From Arthrobacter luteolus NBRC 107841 (GTDB lineage: Bacteria; Actinomycetota; Actinomycetes; Actinomycetales; Micrococcaceae): a stretch of DNA of 64,000 nucleotides. The notes under the pieces are model-generated. The model was not told the origin of the DNA. It did no database searches and worked only from the letters and a program-made list of their open reading frames with translations. The position numbers and the translations under genes are program-made. Each line of letters starts with the position of its first letter. The stretch's first letter is position 1. Below, one piece after another: positions 24,539 to 32,835 of this stretch. The stretch is taken from NCBI RefSeq assembly GCF_001552075.1, contig NZ_BCQM01000008.1, positions 62,001-126,000 on the forward strand, written 5' to 3'.

Positions 24539-27037
24539 CTAGGCCTGCTTCACCGGTTCGGCCTGCTCAGGGACCTCGTGCGGGTGCCGGCGTTCCAGCG
24601 AAGCACCCTCGACGTCGACGTCCGGCAGGATCTTGTCCAGCCACTTCGGCAGCCACCAGGCCTTGTCCCCGGCCAGGTGCATCAGCGCCGGGATCAGCAG
24701 CATCCGCACCACAAAGGCGTCCAGCAGCACGCCGAAGGCGAGGGCAAAACCGATGGGCCGGATCATCGCACTGTGGGAGAAGACGAAGCCGCCGAAGACC
24801 GAGACCATGATGATGGCCGCGGCGGTCACCACGGACCTCCCAGCCCGGACACCCTGGACCACGGCGACGCGCGACGGCGCTCCGTGGGCATACGCTTCCC
24901 GCATCCCGGAGCCGATGAACAGCATGTAGTCCATGGCCAGGCCGAACAGGATGCCCACCAGGATGGTCGGCAGGAAGTTCAGGATCGGGCCGGGGGTCTC
25001 CACGTTGAAGACTCCTGCGAGCCAGCCCCACTGGTAGATCGCCACCACGCCGCCGAGGGCCGCGAAGTAGGAGAGCACAAACCCGAGCGTGGCGATGACC
25101 GGCACATAGATGGACCGGAACACCAGGATCAGGATCAGCAGGGAGAGGCCGACGACGACGCCCAGGTAGATCGGCAGCGCATCGGAGAGCTTGTCTGAGA
25201 TGTCGATGTTCCCGCTCGCGGAGCCGGCCACGCCGATCTCATACGTTCCATCCAGCGGGGACATATCCCGCAGGGTGTGGACCAGGTTCTCGGTGGACTC
25301 ACTGGTGGGCCCTTCGGTCGGGACCACCTGGAAGGCCACGGTGCTGCCGTCTTCGGAGGAGCCGACGGGCGCTACTGCGGAAACGCCGTCCTGCTCGAAG
25401 AGGATCTGGGCAATCTCGGCCTGCGCGGCCGTAGCTTCAGCCTCGGTCGGTTCGGACGGGAGTTCGGCGACAACCAGCAGGGTGCCGTTCTGTCCCTCGC
25501 CGAACTTCTCCGACAGGGCCGAGTACGCCTGGTACTGCGTGGAGTCATGCGGTTCGGAGGAGCCGTCCGGCAGCCCGGTCCGCAGATCAAGTGCAGGAAC
25601 GGCGATAACCAGCAGGGCAGCGATCGCCGCCACCGCGGTCAGCACCGCGCTGAGCGTGGACATGGGCTTCACCGGGGCGGCTGCGGCGGCGGGCTGGCCG
25701 GCCTCGGCTGCGGAGGAGATGGAGGCCCGCTCCTTCTTGCTCAGGATCCGCATGCCAACGAGCTTCAGCAGCGCCGGCGTCAGGGTCACGGCGATCAGCA
25801 CGGCGATCGCAATACACGCAGCGCCCACGGTGCCCATCAGGCCCAGGAACGGAATACCGCTGATATTCAGGGCCAGCAGTGCAATCAGCACGGTCGCGCC
25901 GGCGAAGACGACGGCGTTGCCGGACGTGCCGTTGGCCAGGCCGATGGACTCTTCGAGCTCGAAGCCGTTTTTGAGCTGGCGGCGGTGCCGGTTGACGATG
26001 AACAGGGTGTAGTCGATGCCCACGGCCAGGCCGAGCATCAGGCCCAGTACGGGAGTCACGGAGATCATTTCGACGACGCCGGAGAACGCCAGGGCACCGA
26101 GGGCGCCGATGCCGACGCCGATGAGGGCGGTTACCAGCGGAAGTCCGGCACCGACGAGGGTACCGAGCATAACCACCAGGACGATTGCCGCGATGACCAG
26201 GCCGACAACTTCGCCCACGCCCACGATGCTGGGGATGCCCTGGGTGATGTCAGCGGAGAAATCAGCGGTTACGCCGTCCACCGGTGCGCCGTCGAACACC
26301 GCAACGACAGCATCCTTGGTCTCCTGCGGGATCTCCATCTGGGTGTCCTCGAAGACCACGGTCAGGACCGCGGTGCTGCCGTCCTCGGAGACCATGCGGA
26401 TTTCCTTGGCCATGTTCAGCAGGGCAGCGCCCTGCTCCAGCTGCGGCGCCTGTTCCTCGGCTGCGGCGGCCTGGGCTTCCAGCTCCGCCCGGCCGGCGTC
26501 GAGCTGGGCCTGCTGCGCGTCCAGCTGCGGTGCGGCCATAGCGAGCATGCCCGCCGCCTCGGCCTGGGCCCGGGCGGCGTCCAGCTGCGCCTGGCCGGCG
26601 TCGAGTTCGGCCCGCGCTGCCTCGATCTGCTGCAGCCCGGCCTCGAGCTGGGCCTGTCCATCGGCGAGCTGCCGGGACTGCTCCTCCCGCTGCGCCTCGG
26701 TGGCGAAGGGGTCGACGGCGTTTTCCACGCCGTCCACGGCCTTGGTTTCCTCGACCAGCGCACTGATGGCGTCACGCTGTTCGGCGGTGAACGCCGAACC
26801 GTCCTCGGTCTGCAGCACGATCGAGCCGGTGCCTCCCGATGCCTCGGGAAGTTCCTGCTGCAGCCGGTCGGTGACCTGGGTGGTGGGGGTATTGGGAATG
26901 GAGATCGCGGAGGAGAGCGTGCCGCCGAACAGCGCGAACGCTATTCCGGCGACAGCCAGCACGGCGATCCACACCGCCAGTACGGTGCGGGCACGCCGCG
27001 CGGCGGCCTGTCCGAGGCGGTACAGGAATTCAGCCAT
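24539..27037 (-). CDS. MMPL/RND family transporter
   Basis: An 832-residue export protein with the duplicated RND layout: one helix, a large external loop, then five to six helices, repeated. The proton-relay Asp-Tyr pairs are visible as GIDYTLFIVNRHR in the first half and AMDYMLFIGSGMREA in the second, as in MmpL lipid exporters. The first external loop holds a coiled coil of Gln/Ala/Glu heptads (QLEAGLQQIEAARAELDAG and similar, about residues 120-195). ATG 27037 follows AAGGA. The TetR gene 58 bases upstream on the same strand is the probable regulator. Substrate is unknown. Confidence 0.92.
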   Translation of the reverse strand: MAEFLYRLGQAAARRARTVLAVWIAVLAVAGIAFALFGGTLSSAISIPNTPTTQVTDRLQQELPEASGGTGSIVLQTEDGSAFTAEQRDAISALVEETKAVDGVENAVDPFATEAQREEQSRQLADGQAQLEAGLQQIEAARAELDAGQAQLDAARAQAEAAGMLAMAAPQLDAQQAQLDAGRAELEAQAAAAEEQAPQLEQGAALLNMAKEIRMVSEDGSTAVLTVVFEDTQMEIPQETKDAVVAVFDGAPVDGVTADFSADITQGIPSIVGVGEVVGLVIAAIVLVVMLGTLVGAGLPLVTALIGVGIGALGALAFSGVVEMISVTPVLGLMLGLAVGIDYTLFIVNRHRRQLKNGFELEESIGLANGTSGNAVVFAGATVLIALLALNISGIPFLGLMGTVGAACIAIAVLIAVTLTPALLKLVGMRILSKKERASISSAAEAGQPAAAAAPVKPMSTLSAVLTAVAAIAALLVIAVPALDLRTGLPDGSSEPHDSTQYQAYSALSEKFGEGQNGTLLVVAELPSEPTEAEATAAQAEIAQILFEQDGVSAVAPVGSSEDGSTVAFQVVPTEGPTSESTENLVHTLRDMSPLDGTYEIGVAGSASGNIDISDKLSDALPIYLGVVVGLSLLILILVFRSIYVPVIATLGFVLSYFAALGGVVAIYQWGWLAGVFNVETPGPILNFLPTILVGILFGLAMDYMLFIGSGMREAYAHGAPSRVAVVQGVRAGRSVVTAAAIIMVSVFGGFVFSHSAMIRPIGFALAFGVLLDAFVVRMLLIPALMHLAGDKAWWLPKWLDKILPDVDVEGASLERRHPHEVPEQAEPVKQA

Positions 27038-27095
27038 TGGAGGTCCTTGTCGGAGGATGTTGGTTTGCTGCGGGGAAGTTGGTCAGTTGGGGGGG

Positions 27096-27740
27096 TCAGG
27101 CAGTGCTGGGCGGTGTTCCAGAGCCGTGGCCGGTGCGGAGGGCAGCAATCAGGCGCTGGAGCAGTTCCAGCCAGGCGCCGCGGGATTCGGGTGTGTCGAC
27201 GGCGCCGGTTTGCGCGCTCCAGCGTTCGTAGATGACGCTCACGCCGCCGGCGAAACTGCCGACGAGGAGCTCGATGTCCAGTGGGTCAGCATCCGGGTGG
27301 CGGGACAGGAGGCCGCCGATGACCTGGTTTCCTGCCATGGTGACGGAGCGGAACGCCAGGATTGCCTTTTGCGGTGTTGACCGGCTGTCGGCACGGCCCA
27401 GGACCTGGGTCAGGTAGGAGACAGCCTCGATGAACGCCGGCGAGCTGACCAGATCCACCAGGTCATCCAGCGGGGACCGGCCCTCCGGGGCCGTGCCTGG
27501 CGGCAGGGCGAGTACAGCGCCCACGATGCCGGTTCCCACTTCGGTGACCACGTCATCCAGGGAGGAGAAATGGTTAAACACCGTCCGGCGGGAGACATCG
27601 GCGCGCTGGGCGAGTTCATCCACTGAGAAGTCCGTGCCGCGCCGTTCGGAGAGGAGGGCTGCGCAGGCATCGACGATCGCCTGCCGGTGGCGGCTTTTAA
27701 GGGCCGCCCGGCGGTCCGGGACAGAACAGGCTGGAAGCAC
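27096..27740 (-). CDS. TetR family regulator of the MMPL exporter
   Basis: A 214-residue TetR repressor. The helix-turn-helix is residues about 37-58: FSVDELAQRADVSRRTVFNHFSS. The C-terminal ligand domain is unremarkable. The only suitable start is GTG 27740; no ribosome binding site precedes it. The promoter at 27747-27776 predicts transcription starting at that same GTG, so the mRNA is probably leaderless, which is common in actinobacteria. The dyads in the promoter spacer suggest autoregulation, and with the MMPL gene 58 bases downstream, control of export. Confidence 0.88.
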   Translation of the reverse strand: MLPACSVPDRRAALKSRHRQAIVDACAALLSERRGTDFSVDELAQRADVSRRTVFNHFSSLDDVVTEVGTGIVGAVLALPPGTAPEGRSPLDDLVDLVSSPAFIEAVSYLTQVLGRADSRSTPQKAILAFRSVTMAGNQVIGGLLSRHPDADPLDIELLVGSFAGGVSVIYERWSAQTGAVDTPESRGAWLELLQRLIAALRTGHGSGTPPSTA

Positions 27741-27746
27741 ATAACT

Positions 27747-27776
27747 ACACTAAGTGCACCGTTGCACTCGGTGCAA
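27747..27776 (-). promoter_or_regulatory. Promoter with overlapping operator dyads for tetR-mmpL
   Basis: On the minus strand TTGCAC (27776-27771) and TAGTGT (27752-27747) are 18 bases apart. The spacer and -35 contain AGTGCA/TGCACT (27753-27768) and TTGCA/TGCAA (27762-27776), two overlapping inverted repeats. The GTG start is 7 bases after the -10. Confidence 0.55.
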
Positions 27777-27802
27777 ACGGCGCGGTCCGGTGCCGGCGCC
27801 GG

Positions 27803-28646
27803 TCATTGTGGCGTCGGCATTCCCTGTGGATCCTGCGCCAGTTCGGCGCGGATCTCCTCGCTGAGCCGTTCGGTCATGTACTGCCGCCACTGCGGCAGCC
27901 CGTGGACGTCGTCGTGGTACAGGGCGAAGGGAATCGCGGCATCGACCGCCCCGCGCAGTTCGGCACGGCCGGGAACACTGCCGAACCGCAGCTGGACCGG
28001 GCGCACGGTGGCAGCGGTGACCGTGAGGACGAAGGTGCCGCCCGGATCGAGCCTGCCGATGATCAGGACTCCGGCCCAGGTTGGACAGGGACAGCCGCCG
28101 CATCGCGGTGCGTGCCTGCAGGGCCCTGGCCGGAAGGCTCACGCTCCGCAGCAGCTCGCCGGGGGTGAGGGACGTTTGCCCGTCGCCGGTGACCAGGTCC
28201 GTGACCGGCAGGGTGCGCGATGTGCCGTCCGGCGAGAGCACCAGGGCCTGGCCGTCCAGCGCCGCGGTCAGGGAGGTCATCGGACCGGCGGGCAGTGCAG
28301 TGCAGAGGTTGCCGCCCACCGTGGACACGTTCCAGACCTTGAACGACGCCACAAAAGCGTCACAGCAGGGGCGGAGCAGTTCCAATGCGGTCCAGCCGGC
28401 GGCGGCGGCCGGCAGGTCACCGGCAAAGGCATAGAGCTCGGCAACGGTGCAGGTGGCCGCGATCTCCAGACCGCTGTCCGAGGCGCTGAGCGGTTCCCAG
28501 CCGGCCCGGGTGATGTCCAGGACCCGCTGCAGGCTCTGGCTGCCGGAGGAGAACAGCACCGTGCCTCCGCCCAGCCAGGCGTCTCCGGGACGCCAGTGCG
28601 CCGGGTCGCCGGTAGGGACCAGGTCCGGAATGGTGTTGATGTCCAC
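27803..28646 (-). pseudogene. Xanthine dehydrogenase FAD-binding subunit, frameshifted
   Basis: Reads as a molybdopterin-dehydrogenase FAD subunit from GTG 28646 (AGGAG upstream): GGGTVLFSSG, NVSTVGGNLCTALPAGP and TPGELLRSVSLPA are typical. Near 28071-28076 the frame breaks. The protein continues in another frame as GVLIIGRLDPGGTFVLTVTA and on to a normal C terminus (PQWRQYMTERLSEEIRAEL) ending at 27803. The break can be explained by loss of one GCCGG from a GCCGGGCCGG repeat, which would restore LGRAGVLIIGR. No iron-sulfur or molybdopterin subunit follows; the next gene downstream is the unrelated tetR. An assembly error cannot be excluded. Confidence 0.75.
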
Positions 28647-28659
28647 GCGCAGGGATCTC

Positions 28660-28940
28660 CTAGCTGGCTGTGAGGTGTTTGATTGATCGGGATGAGGCGT
28701 GGACAGGGCCGGTGAGGCCGGACAGTGGCAGGCCGGCGGCGCCGATGTGGCGGCGGCCGTCGCTCCGGCCAAGACTGACGGTGTCACTTCTCCGGGGGGT
28801 GGCAGCATCAAGCTTCGGTCCCGGGAGTTCCCTCGGCAATCGCCTCGACGGGGGCGTGCAGGTGGCGTGCAGCGCGGCGGTCTCCACGCATCCGCCGCTC
28901 ACCGACCCCCACACCCCGCCACCGCTGCCGATCACCCGTG
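28660..28940 (-). pseudogene. XdhC/CoxI-type maturation factor remnant
   Basis: One frame contains GSVSGGCVETAALHA, the XdhC/CoxI signature. About 30 bases later a different frame has VEAIAEGTPGTEA, which fits the helix that normally follows it. No frame holds a full XdhC (usually 300 or more residues), and the front part is absent. The residual frame ends in TAG at 28660-28662, inside the ribosome binding site of the FAD subunit, so the two were probably coupled genes once. Heavily decayed. Confidence 0.5.
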
Positions 28941-29294
28941 AGGTTCCGGGTGGGCCCTAAATCTGCGCTTCCAATTCTTTTTCCTATTGCCGCTATGCCG
29001 CGTTGCCGAATACATTTCGTGTCCATTGCATGTCCGAAGAAATGCACACGGCAGCATATCGGGCCGGAATTGGAAGGAGCCTACCACGGGATACCCGCCG
29101 CATCACCTGGACGCCGCTAACCGGTTGAAAGAAATATTCTTGACCGCTTCACGGGCCGCGGCCTACGCTGGCGGCCAAGTGCCGGCGGCCGCCGGACTTC
29201 TTGGATCAGCAGACAAGTTCCACTGAGCTGGCCGCCTTTTATGGTGTCCGGCAACTGCGGCATCACAGCGGCATTGACCCGCAAAGGATCCGCC
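28941..29294. other. Gene-free stretch with a distant inverted repeat
   Basis: No supported gene. It begins with an AT-richer patch (about 28960-29050). CTTCCAATTC (28968-28977) and GAATTGGAAG (29067-29076) are perfect 10-base inverted copies about 90 bases apart. The promoter of the 8-oxoguanine deaminase gene must lie in the second half. Confidence 0.5.
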
Positions 29295-30677
29295 ATGCAG
29301 ACCTCCTCCCCAGCCGCCTTCCCAGCCGCCCGCATCTGGATTCGGAATCCGCTGGCCGTCTTCACCGCCAACCGCCTCGATGCCAGCGGGGGACTGGTCA
29401 TCGAGGCGGGCCGGATCACCGAGCTGGTGGCTGCCGGGGGCCGGCCCGCGGCGCCGGTCACCTCCACCTTCGATGCGTCGGCCCACGTGCTGCTGCCGGG
29501 TCTCATCAACACCCATCACCACTTCTACCAAACGCTCACCCGGGCCTGGGCTCCCGTGGTGAATACGCCGTTATTCCCCTGGCTGAAGAACCTGTACCCG
29601 GTGTGGGCCCGGTTGTCCCCGGAGGATCTGGAACTGGCCACCACCGTGGCGCTCGCCGAACTGCTGCGCTCCGGCTGCACCACCGCCGCCGACCACCACT
29701 ACCTGTTCCCGGACGGGCTGGAACAGGCCGTGGATGTGCAGGTTTCCGCGGTCCGGCGGCTGGGTATGCGGGCCATGCTGACCCGCGGATCCATGACCTT
29801 GGGGGAGGACGACGGCGGCCTGCCGCCACGCGCAACCGTCCAGGCCGCGGAGGTGATCCTGGCGGACAGTGAGCGGCTGATCGGCGCCTATCACGAGCGC
29901 GGCGACGGCGCCGTCATCCAGATCGGGCTCGCCCCGTGCTCACCGTTTTCGGTGACGCAGGAGATCATGAAGGCCAGCGCAGCCCTGGCGGAGGCCCATG
30001 ATGTCCGCCTGCACACGCACCTCGCCGAAACCATGGATGAGGAAGCGTTCTGCCTGGAAATGTTCGGCCTGCGGACGGTGGATTATCTGGAGAGCGTGGG
30101 CTGGCTCGGGGACCGCACCTGGCTGGCGCACGGCGTGCACTTCAACGACAGCGAGATAGCCCGGCTGGGGGCCGCCGGCACCGCCGTCGCGCACTGCCCG
30201 ACGTCGAACATGCGGCTGGCCTCCGGCATCGGACGGATGGCCGAACTCGAGGACGCCGGAGTGCCGGTGGGCCTGGGCGTGGACGGCTCGGCATCCAACG
30301 ATGCCTCCAACCTGATCCTGGAAGCCCGGCAGGCGCTGTACCTGCAGCGGCTGCGCTACGGAGCCGAAGCCATCACGCCGGAGCGGGCCCTGGGCTGGGC
30401 CACCCGCGGGTCCGCCCGGGCGCTGGGACGGAGCGATATCGGCGAACTGGCGCCGGGCAGGCAGGCGGACCTGGCCCTCTTCCGGCTCGATGACCTGCGG
30501 TTCTCCGGCTCCCACGATCCCCTCTCCGCGCTGCTGCTGTGCGGCGCGGACCGTGCGGACCGGGTCATGGTGGGCGGGGAATGGAAAGTGGTCGACGGCG
30601 AACTGCCGGGCCTTGACCTGGAAGAGCTCACCGCACGGCATTCCGAAGCGGCCCGCCGCCTGGTCGCGGGCGGCTGA
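29295..30677 (+). CDS. 8-oxoguanine deaminase
   Basis: A 460-residue amidohydrolase of the cytosine/guanine deaminase group. Metal ligands are in GLINTHHHFYQTLTRA (HxH), RLHTHLAETMDE, LAHGVHFND and GVDGSASNDASN. INTHHHFYQTLTR with the DGSASND ending is the pattern I associate with 8-oxoguanine deaminase, which makes urate directly. ATG 29295 has AAAGGA upstream. Its place before uraD-uraH-pucL fits urate supply. Other amidohydrolase activities (guanine or chlorinated s-triazine deamination) are less likely but not excluded. Confidence 0.85.
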   Translation: MQTSSPAAFPAARIWIRNPLAVFTANRLDASGGLVIEAGRITELVAAGGRPAAPVTSTFDASAHVLLPGLINTHHHFYQTLTRAWAPVVNTPLFPWLKNLYPVWARLSPEDLELATTVALAELLRSGCTTAADHHYLFPDGLEQAVDVQVSAVRRLGMRAMLTRGSMTLGEDDGGLPPRATVQAAEVILADSERLIGAYHERGDGAVIQIGLAPCSPFSVTQEIMKASAALAEAHDVRLHTHLAETMDEEAFCLEMFGLRTVDYLESVGWLGDRTWLAHGVHFNDSEIARLGAAGTAVAHCPTSNMRLASGIGRMAELEDAGVPVGLGVDGSASNDASNLILEARQALYLQRLRYGAEAITPERALGWATRGSARALGRSDIGELAPGRQADLALFRLDDLRFSGSHDPLSALLLCGADRADRVMVGGEWKVVDGELPGLDLEELTARHSEAARRLVAGG

Positions 30678-30685
30678 CGGCCGGT

Positions 30686-30721
30686 GCGGCGGGAAGCGCA
30701 GATATTATGCGCTGCCGCCGC
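30686..30721 (+). terminator. Hairpin after the 8-oxoguanine deaminase gene
   Basis: GCGGCGG/CCGCCGC outer and AGCGCA/TGCGCT inner stems enclose a 7-base loop, 9 bases past the stop. There is no U tract, so termination may be partial or Rho-assisted. Confidence 0.5.
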
Positions 30722-30833
30722 GAAAAGGGCAATCCCTATTTCGGAACTTTTTGCGTTTGTTTGTAAAATCCACATCACGGCCCAGGTACAGGGTTACGCG
30801 CGGGTTAAAAGGAAAGCGTAAAAATGCAAACCC

Positions 30834-30893
30834 TTGACACGCTGGAGGGCGGACTCCAGACTGTTCGAAATAGAATTTCCGCATCGAGGAAAT
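30834..30893 (+). promoter_or_regulatory. Promoter and IclR-like operator of the uricase operon
   Basis: TTGACA (30834-30839) with CAGACT about 17 bases on gives a plausible promoter. Just downstream is ATTTCCGCATCGAGGAAAT (30875-30893), a palindrome with 6-base arms and a TTCCGCAnnnnGGAA core like those bound by IclR-family regulators. A regulator sitting there would block transcription. The rest of the 353-base gap (30678-31030) has no gene I can support; a coding frame extends back from uraD but shows no family similarity before 31031. Confidence 0.5.
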
Positions 30894-31030
30894 CCTCTCC
30901 AGCATCTTTAACAGAAACATCAACAGGAACTTCACCGGAACATCGAATCAAGTCGGCCATGGCCGATGGTCAAGGGTGTTCAGCGCCGGGAAGTCCTCTC
31001 CCTCTGACCTCTGACCGAAAGCTGACACCC

Positions 31031-31570
31031 GTGGCCCTGCCTCTTTCTTCGGACCCGTCTTTGAACGTTTCCCCGGACTTCCTCTCCGCCTTCAACGCAG
31101 CGTCCATCTCCGACGCCCAGGCGGCGCTGAAGCCCTGCGTCGACATCCCCCGGTGGACCTCGGAAATCGCGCTGGCCCGGCCCTTTGGGACAGCCGCGGA
31201 ACTGCTTTCCTTCGCTGAACTGGCCGCTCCCGGCTGGACCGAAGCCGAAATTGACGCCGCACTCGCGCATCATCCCCGCATTGGTGAGCGGGCGGCCGGC
31301 AGCGGCAGCGAAGCGGAAATGTCCCGCCGTGAACAGTCCGGCGTCGAGACCTCAGCGGATGTCCAGGCCCAGCTGGCGGCGGGCAACCGCGCCTACGAGT
31401 CCCGGTTCGGCCGGGTGTTCCTGATCCGCGCCGCCGGCCGCAGTGCCGAAGAAGTCCTGGCCGCGCTTGGCGCCCGCCTGGAGAACTCTCCGGAAGAGGA
31501 ACTCGAAGTCATCGCCGCGCAGCTGCGCGAAATCGCCATCCTCCGACTCGAAGGGCTCCTGAACCAGTGA
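31031..31570 (+). CDS. uraD: OHCU decarboxylase
   Basis: Decarboxylates 2-oxo-4-hydroxy-4-carboxy-5-ureidoimidazoline to S-allantoin, the last step from urate. 179 residues from GTG 31031, close to the usual 165-175. The catalytic histidine is in AHHPRIGER, followed by the family helix SRREQSGV, and the ending NRAYESRFGRVFLIRAAGRS is diagnostic. The frame stays open upstream to 30824 (with ATG 30958) but that part is not conserved-looking. It overlaps uraH by 4 bases (GTGA). Confidence 0.9.
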   Translation: MALPLSSDPSLNVSPDFLSAFNAASISDAQAALKPCVDIPRWTSEIALARPFGTAAELLSFAELAAPGWTEAEIDAALAHHPRIGERAAGSGSEAEMSRREQSGVETSADVQAQLAAGNRAYESRFGRVFLIRAAGRSAEEVLAALGARLENSPEEELEVIAAQLREIAILRLEGLLNQ

Positions 31571-31905
31571 AAAGCCAGATCACCACGCACATCCTGGACA
31601 CAGCCGCCGGCCGGCCGGCCCAGGGCATCCCGGTCTCCCTGCAGGCCCAAACGGCGCAGGGCTGGCAGGAGATCGCCACCGGCACCACCGATGCAGACGG
31701 ACGCGTCACCGACCTCGGCCCGGACCGGCTCGAGGCAGGGGCCTATCGGATCGAGTTCACCACCGCGGCCTGGTACGAAGCCGCCGGAACGCCGTCGTTC
31801 TTCCCCTCCGTCACCCTCACTTTCAATGTTGCTGGAACCGGGGAGCACTACCACGTTCCCCTGCTGCTGAGCCCGTTCGCCTATTCCACCTATCGAGGAA
31901 GCTGA
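31567..31905 (+). CDS. uraH: 5-hydroxyisourate hydrolase
   Basis: Transthyretin-like enzyme that hydrolyses 5-hydroxyisourate, the uricase product. 112 residues. N-terminal TTHILDTAAGRPAQGIPV with its active-site histidine and the C-terminal tetrapeptide Y-R-G-S are the family signatures, with HYHVPLLLSPFAYSTY before the end. GTG start inside the uraD stop. The next gene, pucL, follows after 3 bases. The order uraD-uraH-pucL matches the pathway enzymes working in reverse order. Confidence 0.95.
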   Translation: MKSQITTHILDTAAGRPAQGIPVSLQAQTAQGWQEIATGTTDADGRVTDLGPDRLEAGAYRIEFTTAAWYEAAGTPSFFPSVTLTFNVAGTGEHYHVPLLLSPFAYSTYRGS

Positions 31906-31908
31906 GCC

Positions 31909-32835
31909 ATGACCTCTACAACGCACCCCGCCGGAGCCAGCGGACCCGGTACCTCACGGGTCGTGCTGGGCCCCAACCAATACGGCAAGGCAGAAGTCCG
32001 GCTGGTTAAGGTCACCCGGGACACGGCACGCCACAGCCTGGAGGACCTCAGCATCACCTCCCAGCTGCACGGCGGGTTCGAGGCCGCCCACACCGAGGGC
32101 GACAACGCCCGGGTGGTTGCCACCGACACACAGAAGAACACCATCTATGCCTTCGCCCGGGACGGCGTCGGCTCCCCGGAGGAGTTCCTGCTCCGCCTGG
32201 CCGGCCACTTCACCGGAGAATTCGACTGGGTCACCGGCGGACGCTGGGCCGCCGAACAGTACTTCTGGAACCGGATCAGCGACCACGACCACGCCTTCGC
32301 CAAGGACAAAAGCGAAGTCCGCACCGCCGTCCTGCTGGCCGCCGGAAGCCAGCGGCACCTGGTGGCTGGAATCTCGGATCTGACCGTCCTGAAATCCACC
32401 GGCTCCGAATTCCACGGCTTTCCGCGGGACCGGTACACCACCCTCGCCGAAACCACCGACCGGATCCTGGCCACCGATGTGACGGCCAAGTGGCGCTACA
32501 ACACTCTTGACGGCGTCGACTTCAACTCCGCCTACGCCTCGGTGCGCACCGCCCTGCGGGACACCTTCGCCAACACCCATTCACTGGCACTGCAGCAGAC
32601 CATGTTCGAAATGGGCCGGGCCGTGCTGGATAGGCACCCGGAAATCGATGAAGTGCGGCTTTCTCTGCCGAACAACCACCACTTCCTGGTCGACCTCGAA
32701 CCCTTCGGCCTGGACAACCCCGGCGAAGTCTTCTTCGCCGCGGACCGTCCCTACGGGCTGATCGAAGCCGCGGTCCAGCGGGAGGGCAGCACCGGGGACA
32801 GCCCCGTGTGGAACAGCATTGCGGGGTTCTGCTGA
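31909..32835 (+). CDS. pucL: Urate oxidase (uricase)
   Basis: Cofactor-free oxidation of urate to 5-hydroxyisourate. 308 residues in two T-fold repeats. Conserved parts are GPNQYGKAEVRLVKV with the active-site lysine, ATDTQKNTIYAFARD with the threonine of the catalytic pair, GSEFHGFPRDRYTTL, and LPNNHHFLVDL. It starts at ATG 31909 and its TGA shares a base with the permease ATG. Product goes to UraH and UraD. Confidence 0.95.
   Translation: MTSTTHPAGASGPGTSRVVLGPNQYGKAEVRLVKVTRDTARHSLEDLSITSQLHGGFEAAHTEGDNARVVATDTQKNTIYAFARDGVGSPEEFLLRLAGHFTGEFDWVTGGRWAAEQYFWNRISDHDHAFAKDKSEVRTAVLLAAGSQRHLVAGISDLTVLKSTGSEFHGFPRDRYTTLAETTDRILATDVTAKWRYNTLDGVDFNSAYASVRTALRDTFANTHSLALQQTMFEMGRAVLDRHPEIDEVRLSLPNNHHFLVDLEPFGLDNPGEVFFAADRPYGLIEAAVQREGSTGDSPVWNSIAGFC

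Noticed and set aside
25277-27235. 652-codon plus-strand frame
   Set aside because: Antisense to the MMPL gene; Gly/His/Gln/Arg-rich low-complexity translation with no start site support.
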